A stretch of 57,172 nt of DNA, taken from positions 1 to 57,172 of IMG/VR virus record IMGVR_UViG_3300046757_000226, one strand, 5' to 3'. A program made the translations under genes and the position numbers. Origin of the DNA: a virus. The notes beneath the pieces are model-generated. The model saw only the letters and a program-made list of their open reading frames with translations, had not been told where the DNA came from and did not search any database. How positions within the stretch are numbered: the first letter of the stretch is position 1; each line of letters begins with the position of its first letter. Below are positions 26,638-35,096 of the stretch, in pieces.

Positions 26638-27297
26638 GTGCGGTTCTAAGCGGATACAAATAAAAAGCCAATCTTCGTTTGATGGGTTCCATACTGCATG
26701 TGGACTATTTGTTGCATCAAAAATATATGCATCGTATAAACCCATATCGTTAATCCTGTCGTCTACTTTTAATTTAACTTCATTATTACTTTTAATGTTT
26801 ACTAGCAACGAATAATTAGGAGTTCCGTCATCGCCATCGGTGTGAGTATGTAGTACACTAGAAGGAGAGAACCAAAAGATTAATGCTTCTCTAGCAATAT
26901 CGCATTTATCTAAATATAAATTTTGTTCTCTTAATAAATTACTCACATACGGATGCGCCCAATCTTTATCTGAGTAATAAGAATAAATTACTCTCCATTC
27001 AGATTCTTGTTTTAACAAGTGTTGACTTTCCTTAGGAAAATTATACATTAGTTCTTCTGTTATCTCGTCACTTTCGGTTTCACAAGACGAAGTAAGATGC
27101 GCCATATTATCTTTATATTGTAAAAAACTCCAAGATTCAAAATCATGGTAAGTTGGATTTTTTAATATGTTTTTTTTAATGTCATTAACATCTAAGTTTT
27201 CAAAGTTTGTTTTTACATATTTTACTAATTCTTTTATCTTAGATAGATTTTCACCTTCTAAAACTTTCTTTACACCAGCGTCTTGTTTTATATCCAT
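26623..27297 (-). CDS. aspartyl/asparaginyl hydroxylase-like Fe(II)/2OG oxygenase
   Basis: 224 residues. H152-T-D154 (LHTHTDGDD) and H200 (NSPHAVWN) suit Fe(II) binding, and the terminal LFICIRL carries the Arg expected to bind 2-oxoglutarate. The N-terminal 100 residues are helical and unassigned. Last gene of the 29104-26623 minus operon; overlaps the upstream GNAT-like gene by 10 bp. Confidence 0.6.
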   Translation of the reverse strand: MDIKQDAGVKKVLEGENLSKIKELVKYVKTNFENLDVNDIKKNILKNPTYHDFESWSFLQYKDNMAHLTSSCETESDEITEELMYNFPKESQHLLKQESEWRVIYSYYSDKDWAHPYVSNLLREQNLYLDKCDIAREALIFWFSPSSVLHTHTDGDDGTPNYSLLVNIKSNNEVKLKVDDRINDMGLYDAYIFDATNSPHAVWNPSNEDWLFICIRLEPHLFDS

Positions 27298-27845
27298 CTT
27301 TCAAATCTTTCTAAATTTTCATAAAACTTATCGGGATGTATTTCCCACACAGTTTGATCAGTATGTCTATAATGAACATCTTTAATTTTTTCAACTATGC
27401 CTAATTTAGCAAGAGTGGGAAAATAGTAACTGTGTACTAGACGTTGACTTGCTTCTTTACTAGCATTTGATGTTGCAAACATTCTTCCACGTCCTGCAAT
27501 CCATTCTATACATTGCGGCAGTAAAAATTGATCAGTTAAGTTTTGATGTTCTGCTACTAGTCGTTTGGGCGTAATCAATCCTCTACGTTCTGCTGCTTCT
27601 GCAAATGTACAAACACGAGTAAGTATACGATACCCACCTGGCATAACATCATCAAACGAATGTGCTGCTACACTGCCTATTGCTTTATCTTTATCATAAA
27701 GTATCCAAGCATTCCATTCACGTTCGTTCTTAAAACAATCAATCATTGCTTTTTGACTAGAGTTATTTACAAATCCCCTCTTAGTTGCTTCTTCGTAAAA
27801 CTCTGTTAGATCTAAATTTTTATTCCATTCTACTAGTTTATACAT
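27288..27845 (-). CDS. GNAT-like acetyltransferase (tentative)
   Basis: 185 residues. The stretch EWNAWILYDKDKAIGSVAAHSFD resembles strands beta3-beta4 of GNAT folds (W-x-L-x-D-x-x-x-x-G), and FATSNASKEASQRLVHSYY fits the C-terminal region around the conserved Asn/Tyr. The acetyl-CoA loop (R/Q-x-x-G-x-G/A) is not clear; AAERRGLITPKRL is the closest. If active it might acetylate an amino sugar or a protein. Overlaps both neighbours by 8-10 bp. Confidence 0.45.
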   Translation of the reverse strand: MYKLVEWNKNLDLTEFYEEATKRGFVNNSSQKAMIDCFKNEREWNAWILYDKDKAIGSVAAHSFDDVMPGGYRILTRVCTFAEAAERRGLITPKRLVAEHQNLTDQFLLPQCIEWIAGRGRMFATSNASKEASQRLVHSYYFPTLAKLGIVEKIKDVHYRHTDQTVWEIHPDKFYENLERFERWI

Positions 27846-28419
27846 AATCGTCTTCGTTTAATGGCTTGTGCAAATGTACGGATATTAGACTCCAGTAATC
27901 ATTTGAAAAATTCCATCCTTCGTGCAGTATGGTAGCAGTGTCACAACCTATCATTTTTCCTGGCGTTGTAGAATATATTTCTTCGCCAAATTTAAGACCA
28001 ACTATATTTGGATCTTTAGATGGAACATGTACTGGTATAACAATTTTATATGCATAATCGTCATCGTCAAGATGCTTAGGAATAGTTGTATGAGGTGAAA
28101 TTACATGATACATAACTCTATCTATTTTCTTATTTTTAGAAAAACACTCTTGTATATCTTTAAATGTTTCTTGTACTAGTGTATTAACATTGCCTGTACT
28201 GTATATTTCTAAATTATGCCAGTCAACATTTCCAACAGGAAGTTCGTCGTCGCTACCAATTTCTTTTTCAATTAATGTGTTATCTATTAGAATATAATGG
28301 CTCTTGTTAACTTTATCATAATAGTCTTTAAAATTAAATCCTTTTTCTAATAGAGAATTTATAACAACAGGTATTGTATCTTCTTTAATTAAATTTTTAC
28401 ATTGTTCGTGATTAAGCAT
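27838..28419 (-). CDS. aspartyl/asparaginyl hydroxylase-like Fe(II)/2OG oxygenase
   Basis: 193 residues. H116-L-D118 (IPKHLDDDD), a beta core (YKIVIPVHVPS, VGLKFGEEIY) and H166 (ILHEGWN) followed by WSLISVHL match the same oxygenase type as 37273, which shows VGVKVGDIIY at the equivalent place. The metal ligands are intact. Middle gene of the minus operon. Confidence 0.6.
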   Translation of the reverse strand: MLNHEQCKNLIKEDTIPVVINSLLEKGFNFKDYYDKVNKSHYILIDNTLIEKEIGSDDELPVGNVDWHNLEIYSTGNVNTLVQETFKDIQECFSKNKKIDRVMYHVISPHTTIPKHLDDDDYAYKIVIPVHVPSKDPNIVGLKFGEEIYSTTPGKMIGCDTATILHEGWNFSNDYWSLISVHLHKPLNEDDYV

Positions 28420-29104
28420 AGATTTCTTTAGCCCTTTCCATTACATCATCTCTAAAGTTAGTTTTAAAACTATCAAATGCTAAGATTTGTATATTACTAT
28501 GTGCAGTAGGAGCATCAACATCAATACCATTTGCTTTCATTTTTGGAAACAAATCAGCTTGCCTATCTTCACTTATATGGCTCATTACACTACGTAGACT
28601 AATAGGGTTGTCAGTTTGATCGTAAGTAAAAAAATAATTCATACTTTTTAGTTTACCGTTTACAATAAAATAACTAGACGGATGTAAACTATATTTTGTT
28701 AATCCTAGATCTTTGTGTGCTTGTAATATTTCAAGCATTTGTTCATCCCAATTGGGTAAAACTTTACTGTAGTCTGTGCCTTGACAACCTGCAAGCTCCC
28801 ACATATCAGGACCGTCAATTTCTAAATACACTTTACGATGTTTTTCATCTATGCTAAAAATAGGAACATGTTGAGGATATTCCTTTTGCATAAGTCTTAA
28901 AAATTTTATTTCACGCTCAAATTTTTCATCCATTAAACTAGGATCAACAACTTGATTATGTCCACCGTGATATTTTTCATCATTGTAGTACCATTGACAA
29001 AATACTTGTTTTTGTTTACTAATTAGACTTGTGTAAATTAAATTATTTCTACACATGCCTTTATCTGGTACATTATTGTAATAATATTCAAAATGATTGT
29101 GCAT
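28412..29104 (-). CDS. degenerate kinase-fold protein, relative of 22784
   Basis: 230 residues. YSLHPSSYFIVNGKLKSMNYFFTYD aligns with YKLTMYPHCHYIDSQGQMRAIDWYGCV of the 22784 protein, so the two share the fold. Here the metal-binding Asp is replaced (MNYF in place of IDWYG), and the catalytic loop is HPSSYF, so catalysis looks unlikely. It begins at a late promoter whose spacing predicts a leaderless mRNA and heads the operon of oxygenase and GNAT-like genes. A regulatory or scaffold role is possible. Confidence 0.5.
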   Translation of the reverse strand: MHNHFEYYYNNVPDKGMCRNNLIYTSLISKQKQVFCQWYYNDEKYHGGHNQVVDPSLMDEKFEREIKFLRLMQKEYPQHVPIFSIDEKHRKVYLEIDGPDMWELAGCQGTDYSKVLPNWDEQMLEILQAHKDLGLTKYSLHPSSYFIVNGKLKSMNYFFTYDQTDNPISLRSVMSHISEDRQADLFPKMKANGIDVDAPTAHSNIQILAFDSFKTNFRDDVMERAKEIYA

Positions 29105-29109
29105 GTATA

Positions 29110-29117
29110 TACTTACC
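29110..29117 (-). promoter_or_regulatory. T4-type late promoter (GGTAAGTA), leaderless configuration
   Basis: Minus strand GGTAAGTA, then TATAC, then the ATG at 29104. It directly abuts the divergent GATAAGTA at 29118-29125. Confidence 0.55.
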
Positions 29118-29125
29118 GATAAGTA
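29118..29125 (+). promoter_or_regulatory. T4-type late promoter (GATAAGTA), leaderless configuration
   Basis: GATAAGTA, then CTAGT, then the ATG at 29131; the first base is 13 nt from the A of ATG. No Shine-Dalgarno separates motif and start. Confidence 0.55.
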
Positions 29126-29130
29126 CTAGT

Positions 29131-29946
29131 ATGATAAAAGGAATTGGCGGTAAGCCCTATATAAACTTAGACCAGTACTTAGACATTGACGGATTTAAGA
29201 AATTACACCCTGCAATGTCAAAAGGAATGGCACTAGCAAGAGATTACGCAAAAGAAGGTACATGGATGGCACCTGGCTTTGATTGGAAAGACGCTAGTTA
29301 TATAATGAACTGGAAACCAATCTATAAAGCATGGGAAGAATATCAAGCACTAGATGATAATGATCCTATCAAAGTACATGGTAATTCAATAATGCCTACT
29401 GACTTTGGAGATTATAAGCAGCGTAACATATTCACACGTTACTTAAAAACAACTATGGGTGCAAACGATCCATACATATATTATTTTCTTTGGGACGAAG
29501 GTGATTGGAATGAACGCAATGCAGAGCGGAACCGAACACACGAGTCACAGTACTTTCCAGAACTAGTTGAATGGGTGCAAAGTATGCAAACTGAAGGCAT
29601 AATTGATCGTATAGGTAGAGTTATTTTCTTTCATTGTGATCACAATGGCCGAGCATTTGAACATAGAGATTTAGATGCAGATAACGGAGTGCATGATGAC
29701 AAACAATACAGTCCACACAATAATGAATTTATACACATACGTTGGCGCACAAAGCGTGGCTTTTATATATGGGATCCTGAAAGTGAAAACAAACATTACT
29801 TAAATTGTAATGCAGCATTTTGGAATGATCAAGATTGGCATGGCGGCGAGTCTAGCACAGAAGTAGAATACGGATTGCGTATTGATTGCAAGTTTAGTAA
29901 CGCATTCCGTAAGCAATTAGGTATTGATCATTTAGAAAGTTACTAA
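29131..29946 (+). CDS. aspartyl/asparaginyl hydroxylase-like Fe(II)/2OG oxygenase
   Basis: 271 residues. H178-R-D180 (FEHRDLD), H237 (DWHGGES) and R250 (YGLRID) give a full Fe(II)/2OG set. The frame stays open upstream to 29029, but the ATG at 29131 is chosen because the upstream stretch overlaps the divergent gene and the late promoter spacing points here. It starts the + block to 31565 together with another oxygenase and a radical SAM gene. Confidence 0.65.
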   Translation: MIKGIGGKPYINLDQYLDIDGFKKLHPAMSKGMALARDYAKEGTWMAPGFDWKDASYIMNWKPIYKAWEEYQALDDNDPIKVHGNSIMPTDFGDYKQRNIFTRYLKTTMGANDPYIYYFLWDEGDWNERNAERNRTHESQYFPELVEWVQSMQTEGIIDRIGRVIFFHCDHNGRAFEHRDLDADNGVHDDKQYSPHNNEFIHIRWRTKRGFYIWDPESENKHYLNCNAAFWNDQDWHGGESSTEVEYGLRIDCKFSNAFRKQLGIDHLESY

Positions 29947-29947
29947 A

Positions 29948-30442
29948 ATGATATGTATTGGAAACTGGCATCACTTTATTGCTAAAACAACAAAAACACT
30001 AAGAGATGATGTACTTAACAAAGAAGGACAAGCTAGACCAAGAGACTGGCCTCCTGCATTTGCTGTAGAAAGTGCTGAATACAAACGTGCAGAAGAAGCT
30101 GGCTATGACTTATCAGCAGTGAATTGGTGGGTGTACGAAGAAAAAGATTTAGGTAAATTAGATTTGCCTCTAAGTAATTATCATTGGTGGATTACTAAAT
30201 TATATCCTGGACAGTTTATGCCTATGCATACTGATCCACATACACATGAACAATCGTGTAACCGTTATTGGATACCTCTCCAAGATTATCAACCTGGACA
30301 TATTTTTATATATAAAGATAAATTTATAACAGATTACAAAGCCTACGATGTATTTGAATATGAAAATGAACAAGACATGCATGGCGCTGCTAATATAGGA
30401 CATACTCCAAGGGTAGTTTTACAGGTCACTGAGTATGTCTAA
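29948..30442 (+). CDS. Fe(II)/2OG oxygenase-like protein
   Basis: 164 residues. H94-T-D96 (MPMHTDPH), H145 (DMHGAAN) and R155 (HTPRVVLQ) are the metal and cosubstrate ligands, and PGHIFIYKDK matches the beta strand of the 23466/24035 pair. One of the smallest of the set, probably a bare catalytic core. It starts 1 bp after the preceding stop and overlaps the radical SAM gene by 8 bp. Confidence 0.6.
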   Translation: MICIGNWHHFIAKTTKTLRDDVLNKEGQARPRDWPPAFAVESAEYKRAEEAGYDLSAVNWWVYEEKDLGKLDLPLSNYHWWITKLYPGQFMPMHTDPHTHEQSCNRYWIPLQDYQPGHIFIYKDKFITDYKAYDVFEYENEQDMHGAANIGHTPRVVLQVTEYV

Positions 30443-31565
30443 CACATACTGTCCAATGCCATTTATTGGTTCTAGTTTACAAAGTGACGGGCTTGTACTT
30501 CCTTGTGGACAGTACATGGATGTTGCGCCCTATAAAGGTAAATCTATTACCGAAGCACGTAAAGAGATGCAGTGTATTAGAAAAACAATGCTTGACGGTA
30601 AGCATGATAGTGGTTGTCAATGTCCTGCAGAAGAAGCTGCTGGATTGCCTAGTATGAGGCAAGATGCTTTACAAAAGTTTGGAGTACAACCGTTTGGACA
30701 ACTAAAAACAGTTGAAATATTTTTTGATAATGTATGTAATTTAAAATGTAGAATGTGTTCTAGCACACATAGTCATTTATGGTACGAAGAAGAAAAAGAA
30801 TTATACGGAGTAACATACAATCCTACAAAGTATACAAAAAGTAATTTATCAAAAGAAATTGATGTTAAAGAGTTACAAGAAATAAGAATCTATGGCGGTG
30901 AGCCTTTACAGTCACAAGAAGCTGAAGCATTTTTTAAAAGATTATTAGACGAAGCAATAGTTGAAAACTTAACAATTGAAATGAGTACTAATGGTACTTT
31001 AATTCCGCAACAGTATACGTTAGAAGTTTTTAAACGTTGTAAGAATTTAAGACTTAACCTTAGTATTGACGGTTACGGTAAACTTAATGAATTTATTCGT
31101 AGCGGCTGCAATTGGGATAGTATGCTTGAAGTAATGGATTGGTTTCATAGTTTTATAGATGAACGTCAGGATAATACTTTAATTCAAGTACACAGTGCAT
31201 TAGGAGTATATAATGTTAATTTGATAGACGAATTACATTCGTTTATTAAACAAACTTATCCAAAATTTAGTACTACAGTACAAATGATACAATATCCTTC
31301 ATTCCTTAATATTCAAAATATGCCTAACGATTATAAAATTTTAATCGAACCGTTTGTTGATGATAAAATTAAATCATATATGTACGGCAACATAGCAAAC
31401 AATCAATTCAATCATTTTGCAAACTATCATAAAAAATTAAATAAAATTAGAAACGAAGAATTTAGTTGCAATAAACTTTTACAAGACTACATTGATACAT
31501 ATGCTAAAGAAACAGATAGCAGTGAATTTTTTATAGAACATATTAAATTTTTAACAGGTCAGTAA
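30435..31565 (+). CDS. radical SAM protein with N-terminal Cys-rich region
   Basis: 376 residues. CNLKCRMC and YGGEPLQ form the core. N-terminal Cys residues lie in TYCPMPF, LPCGQY and SGCQCPAEE, giving a compact auxiliary-cluster region. It belongs to the same group as 4736, 6145, 15789, 20159 and 36354. It closes the + block; the converging gene ends 4 bp away with no terminator between them. Confidence 0.85.
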   Translation: MSNTYCPMPFIGSSLQSDGLVLPCGQYMDVAPYKGKSITEARKEMQCIRKTMLDGKHDSGCQCPAEEAAGLPSMRQDALQKFGVQPFGQLKTVEIFFDNVCNLKCRMCSSTHSHLWYEEEKELYGVTYNPTKYTKSNLSKEIDVKELQEIRIYGGEPLQSQEAEAFFKRLLDEAIVENLTIEMSTNGTLIPQQYTLEVFKRCKNLRLNLSIDGYGKLNEFIRSGCNWDSMLEVMDWFHSFIDERQDNTLIQVHSALGVYNVNLIDELHSFIKQTYPKFSTTVQMIQYPSFLNIQNMPNDYKILIEPFVDDKIKSYMYGNIANNQFNHFANYHKKLNKIRNEEFSCNKLLQDYIDTYAKETDSSEFFIEHIKFLTGQ

Positions 31566-31569
31566 ATAT

Positions 31570-32586
31570 CTATAAGTTAACAGTGTCTATAGTGTCTGTA
31601 TATTTTTTAAATTTAGGCATAACTTCAGCTTCAACTTTTCTAATATCTACAGGATTTTTAGGACACATACTACATTCGTCAATATGACAATATATGTTTT
31701 TCATCATGTCTGCAATATTATCAGGAGTACATGTAGTTAAGTCTAGTGCTTTATAGCCTAAATACTTTTCCCATGCAGGATCATCTAGTGCATCGTATCT
31801 TTTTAACATAGTTTCTAATGTTCCGAGCGCAGCACATTTATAAATTTTTTTATCTTTAAGCAATGCGCAGAATCCACTTGGACAACTATTCCAATATGAT
31901 GATTTTGGATCGTCACTGTCAAACGGTTTTGGCTGTCCGTCAACCCATTTAGTTATACTTTTAAAGTAAGGCGATTCAATATAGTATATGCCATATCCGT
32001 CACCAATCCAGCTGCGATCGTTCTCGTCTAAACAATCATATGAAAACCCTATAGTGTCCATATGTGCTAACCATTCTTGGCCACCTGCCTCCATATCGAT
32101 AACTTGTTCCCACCAGTCACCGCCAGTGGCCGGCACAGTTAAATCTAAACGTCTTGCAAGTTCTTCTGTATTTGCAAGTACTTTCTCAGAGTAACTGCTG
32201 TCTACAAATTCTGGAAAGTGATTGCACACTTGTACCATAAGATTATATTTCTTAGTCATCTCTACAACACGATCCATATTATCTTTGCGATCTAATAAAG
32301 ATCCGTTAGTTGGAAAGAATACAGTAGCAGTAGGTTCTAATGTCCTAAGATATGCAATAATTTCTTCAACCTTGTCTAAGTACAACAAAGGTTCTCCGCC
32401 TAGTACGCCCCATATGTTAACATTAAAGTTTTTGTGAGCAAGGTATATACTTTCTTTAATGTTATCCATTTCAGGGTCATCTATACCTTTGCCACGTATA
32501 TGGTCACTTCTTGTGTCACACTGATTACAAGCTAAGTTACACTTATTACCATAAAAGATATCTAAGATCTTAATGTCCCTTTTCAT
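31570..32586 (-). CDS. radical SAM protein with SPASM-like C-terminus
   Basis: 338 residues. CNLACNQC and LGGEPLL define the core. The C-terminus has SCPSGFCALLKDKKIYKCAALG and CHIDECSMCPKNP, the Cys pattern of an auxiliary-cluster domain shared with 33347 (CITGQDCWQIHQGNIYKCAP, FCGMCPKNP) and 38807. A TAGGAAA site precedes the ATG. It overlaps the upstream hydroxylase gene by 17 bp, and the pair forms a two-gene operon. Confidence 0.85.
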   Translation of the reverse strand: MKRDIKILDIFYGNKCNLACNQCDTRSDHIRGKGIDDPEMDNIKESIYLAHKNFNVNIWGVLGGEPLLYLDKVEEIIAYLRTLEPTATVFFPTNGSLLDRKDNMDRVVEMTKKYNLMVQVCNHFPEFVDSSYSEKVLANTEELARRLDLTVPATGGDWWEQVIDMEAGGQEWLAHMDTIGFSYDCLDENDRSWIGDGYGIYYIESPYFKSITKWVDGQPKPFDSDDPKSSYWNSCPSGFCALLKDKKIYKCAALGTLETMLKRYDALDDPAWEKYLGYKALDLTTCTPDNIADMMKNIYCHIDECSMCPKNPVDIRKVEAEVMPKFKKYTDTIDTVNL

Positions 32587-33307
32587 ATTGTTTCCTATAA
32601 CTGTTTGCTACCAAATCAATAAAGTCCATTTTTCTACCGCCAGGTATTCCGTGTGCAATTAAATGTGTTCTTGTGTGTAGACTATTATTTATAACACTGT
32701 GATAGTTGCGTATGTTAATAATAAATGCTCGCCCTGATAAAAAAGGAACAACTCCGTGACCTTCTAATGTCATTTTACACATAGGGGGATGTGTAATTGC
32801 TACGTTAATAGGAACACCAAAATCTAACATATCAATACCTTGTTCTCCGGGTAAGCGACCCGGCGCATCACTATGTGGACTTATAATTCCTTTTGATTTA
32901 AGTTCCATAAAACGTATACGTCTATAACTTTGGTAAGGGAAGTCTTCCCAAAAACTTTTAATCATAGGCGTATGTTCACTTAGGCTAGTCCATTTGTACG
33001 GCACATCTTCTTCGCTAGTCCAATCGCCATAGTTTGTCCATGCACCAGTTTTATCAACATCAATGCCATGTATACAAGCACTGTTCCAACCTGGATGATC
33101 GTTACCTCGATGATTTACATAAGTTGCCTTAGTAGCTTCAGATGCCCACTGTTTGTATGGTATGTCAACATCAAGTTGTAACCAAGCAAAATCACTACGG
33201 TTCAATAGCCAACTTGCAATATCATAGTTAGAAGTGCAGTAGCTAGGCGCTTTAGGTAGTTTTGAATCAAAGTGTTTGTTGGCGTTATAAAAATCAACAG
33301 CGTTCAT
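32570..33307 (-). CDS. aspartyl/asparaginyl beta-hydroxylase-like oxygenase
   Basis: 245 residues and the best match to the family in this window. H145-S-D147 (ISPHSDAPG), the strand GVPINVAITHP, H203 (NYHSVIN) and R213 (THTRTHLIAHG region) give the classical Asp/Asn beta-hydroxylase layout. It would hydroxylate Asp or Asn side chains with Fe(II), O2 and 2-oxoglutarate. It begins at a late promoter with leaderless spacing and is coupled to the radical SAM gene 31570, suggesting successive action on one substrate. Confidence 0.72.
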   Translation of the reverse strand: MNAVDFYNANKHFDSKLPKAPSYCTSNYDIASWLLNRSDFAWLQLDVDIPYKQWASEATKATYVNHRGNDHPGWNSACIHGIDVDKTGAWTNYGDWTSEEDVPYKWTSLSEHTPMIKSFWEDFPYQSYRRIRFMELKSKGIISPHSDAPGRLPGEQGIDMLDFGVPINVAITHPPMCKMTLEGHGVVPFLSGRAFIINIRNYHSVINNSLHTRTHLIAHGIPGGRKMDFIDLVANSYRKQYEKGH

Positions 33308-33312
33308 AACTA

Positions 33313-33320
33313 TATTTATG
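33313..33320 (-). promoter_or_regulatory. T4-type late promoter (CATAAATA), leaderless configuration
   Basis: Minus strand CATAAATA, then TAGTT, then the ATG at 33307; 13 nt from motif start to ATG. A second match TATAAATA occurs further upstream on the same strand (33339-33346), overlapping the divergent promoter. Confidence 0.6.
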
Positions 33321-33333
33321 TGCGCATATTATA

Positions 33334-33341
33334 GATAAGTA
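33334..33341 (+). promoter_or_regulatory. T4-type late promoter (GATAAGTA), leaderless configuration
   Basis: GATAAGTA, then TTTAT, then the ATG at 33347. Same motif and spacing as at 29118; no Shine-Dalgarno is present. Confidence 0.55.
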
Positions 33342-33346
33342 TTTAT

Positions 33347-34195
33347 ATGGTTAAAGTCTCACACCTTGAATGGCATGTAGCTCATGCTTGTAATTTTACC
33401 TGCGAACAATGTTGCCATTTTTCTAATCATGGGCACAACATTCCTGTTGAATATGATGAAATTAAACAATGGTACAATGATTGGTCGCATAGAATAGCAC
33501 CAGCAACAATTGATATACTTGGCGGCGAGCCCTTACTTAACAAACGTATTTGTGATATTGTAGAGCTTACACGTAAGAAATGGGATAAACCTAGCTTAGA
33601 AAAACTTGACATAACTACCAATGGTGTGTTATTATATAAGTATCCTGATTTACCTAAAGTATTAAGAGATAACAACTGCGGGTTAAAAATATCAAAACAT
33701 GGAACTAATGCAGAGTACAACGAGCTATGGAAAAGTATAGAAAGTATTGCATTAGAGTGGAAAGAACAATATGGAATAAATGTAGATTTTTGGAAATCAG
33801 ATATTGTTTGGTATAAAATGTATAAAGGCTTTGGATCACACATGGAACCATACGAAGATAATGATCCTGAGGAAAGTTGGAATAACTGTATTACAGGACA
33901 AGACTGCTGGCAAATACATCAAGGCAACATATATAAATGTGCGCCATTAGCATATTTGCCTATGACAAGTAATCTTTATAATTTGTCAAACAAATGGGAT
34001 CATTATTTGTCTTATAAAGCAATTACGCCTGATTGTACAGACAAAGAACTGCAAGAATTTTTTAATCGCAAAGCAGAAAGTTTTTGCGGAATGTGTCCTA
34101 AAAATCCACAACTACTGAATAGAAAAAACGATCCTAGACTATCTAGAAAGTATTACGAGCAACCAATAAAGATTATTAATGAACAAGTACAATAG
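33347..34195 (+). CDS. radical SAM protein with SPASM-like C-terminus
   Basis: 282 residues. CNFTCEQC and LGGEPLL form the core. The C-terminal Cys set is NNCITGQDCWQ, IYKCAP and FCGMCPKNP. The protein is a paralogue of 31570, which lies on the other side of the divergent promoter pair. It leads an operon that continues with aminotransferase, glycosyltransferase-like, radical SAM, oxygenase and amidinotransferase genes. Confidence 0.85.
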   Translation: MVKVSHLEWHVAHACNFTCEQCCHFSNHGHNIPVEYDEIKQWYNDWSHRIAPATIDILGGEPLLNKRICDIVELTRKKWDKPSLEKLDITTNGVLLYKYPDLPKVLRDNNCGLKISKHGTNAEYNELWKSIESIALEWKEQYGINVDFWKSDIVWYKMYKGFGSHMEPYEDNDPEESWNNCITGQDCWQIHQGNIYKCAPLAYLPMTSNLYNLSNKWDHYLSYKAITPDCTDKELQEFFNRKAESFCGMCPKNPQLLNRKNDPRLSRKYYEQPIKIINEQVQ

Positions 34196-35096
34196 AACAC
34201 ATATGCCATTCGGAAATGCATTTTCAGTTGCAGATGACGAAGTAATGAAACTTTATACGCAAGACGCACCTCCTGCGATTGCACTTATGGATAACGACAT
34301 CCATACAAAGTTTTTAACTGAATATCGCGCATGGATAATGAAAACTAACAACAACCGAGTGACAGGATTAGACGAATACAAGTATGCTTGTTTTACAAAT
34401 GGTACTACAGAAGCATTTGATAAATTTTATGCAAAACATAGTACTAGAAGATTCCGTTTTTTTAAAGGTGAATACTTATACCACAGGCTAAGTTGCAGAA
34501 ACAATAAATTTGATTGGGAATATCTAGAAGATAAAAAATTAACAAAAGACGATGCTGTAATTATTAGTTTGCCGTTTTCAGACACAGGCAATAAACACAC
34601 TAATATGGATTTTATATTACAAAATTGTACAGCATTAGGTATTCCTGTATTATTAGATTGTGCATATTTTGGAGTATGCAATGACTTTAATTTTGACTTA
34701 ACACACCAATGTATTACTGATGTTACATTTAGTCTTTCAAAAAGTTTATATGCAGCACATCTAAGAATTGGTATGCGGTTAACAAGAGAAGACGATGATG
34801 ATCCATTATTTGTAACAAATAAAATTGGATATGTTAATCGTGCATCTGCTCACATTGGTAGAAAGTTAATAAAAAGATTTAGCCCAGATTATATCTATAA
34901 TAAGTACAGAGCACGACAGTTAGAAATATGTAATATTTTAAACGTTGAACCAAGTAACTGTGTGTTATTTGGCATAGGTGATAATAAGTGGAACGAATAT
35001 AATAGAGATAGAGAAACAAACAGGTTGAGTTTTCACAAATATTTAAACATTAGTGATAATACTGACTTGAGGAGGATTGCAAATGAAAAAAGGTAA
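34179..35096 (+). CDS. PLP-dependent aminotransferase fold type I protein
   Basis: 305 residues. The PLP Lys is K188 in TFSLSKSLYAAHLRIGMR, and D160 with Y163 (LLDCAYFG) suits the residues binding the PLP ring. FTNGTTEAF at 72-80 is the phosphate-loop region. The protein is shorter than typical class I/II enzymes (about 380-400), mostly through a reduced C-terminal domain. It would put an amino group on a keto substrate; with the amidinotransferase in the same operon, an aminated then guanidinylated product is suggested. Overlaps the flanking genes by 14-17 bp. Confidence 0.7.
   Translation: MNKYNRTHMPFGNAFSVADDEVMKLYTQDAPPAIALMDNDIHTKFLTEYRAWIMKTNNNRVTGLDEYKYACFTNGTTEAFDKFYAKHSTRRFRFFKGEYLYHRLSCRNNKFDWEYLEDKKLTKDDAVIISLPFSDTGNKHTNMDFILQNCTALGIPVLLDCAYFGVCNDFNFDLTHQCITDVTFSLSKSLYAAHLRIGMRLTREDDDDPLFVTNKIGYVNRASAHIGRKLIKRFSPDYIYNKYRARQLEICNILNVEPSNCVLFGIGDNKWNEYNRDRETNRLSFHKYLNISDNTDLRRIANEKR

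Noticed and set aside
29029-29130. N-terminal extension of the 29131 gene
   Set aside because: The extra residues are read from the divergent gene and promoter region; the ATG at 29131 fits the promoter spacing.
33427-33843. 138-residue frame antisense to the radical SAM gene at 33347
   Set aside because: It is fully covered by a gene with intact catalytic motifs, and has no ribosome binding site or recognisable content.
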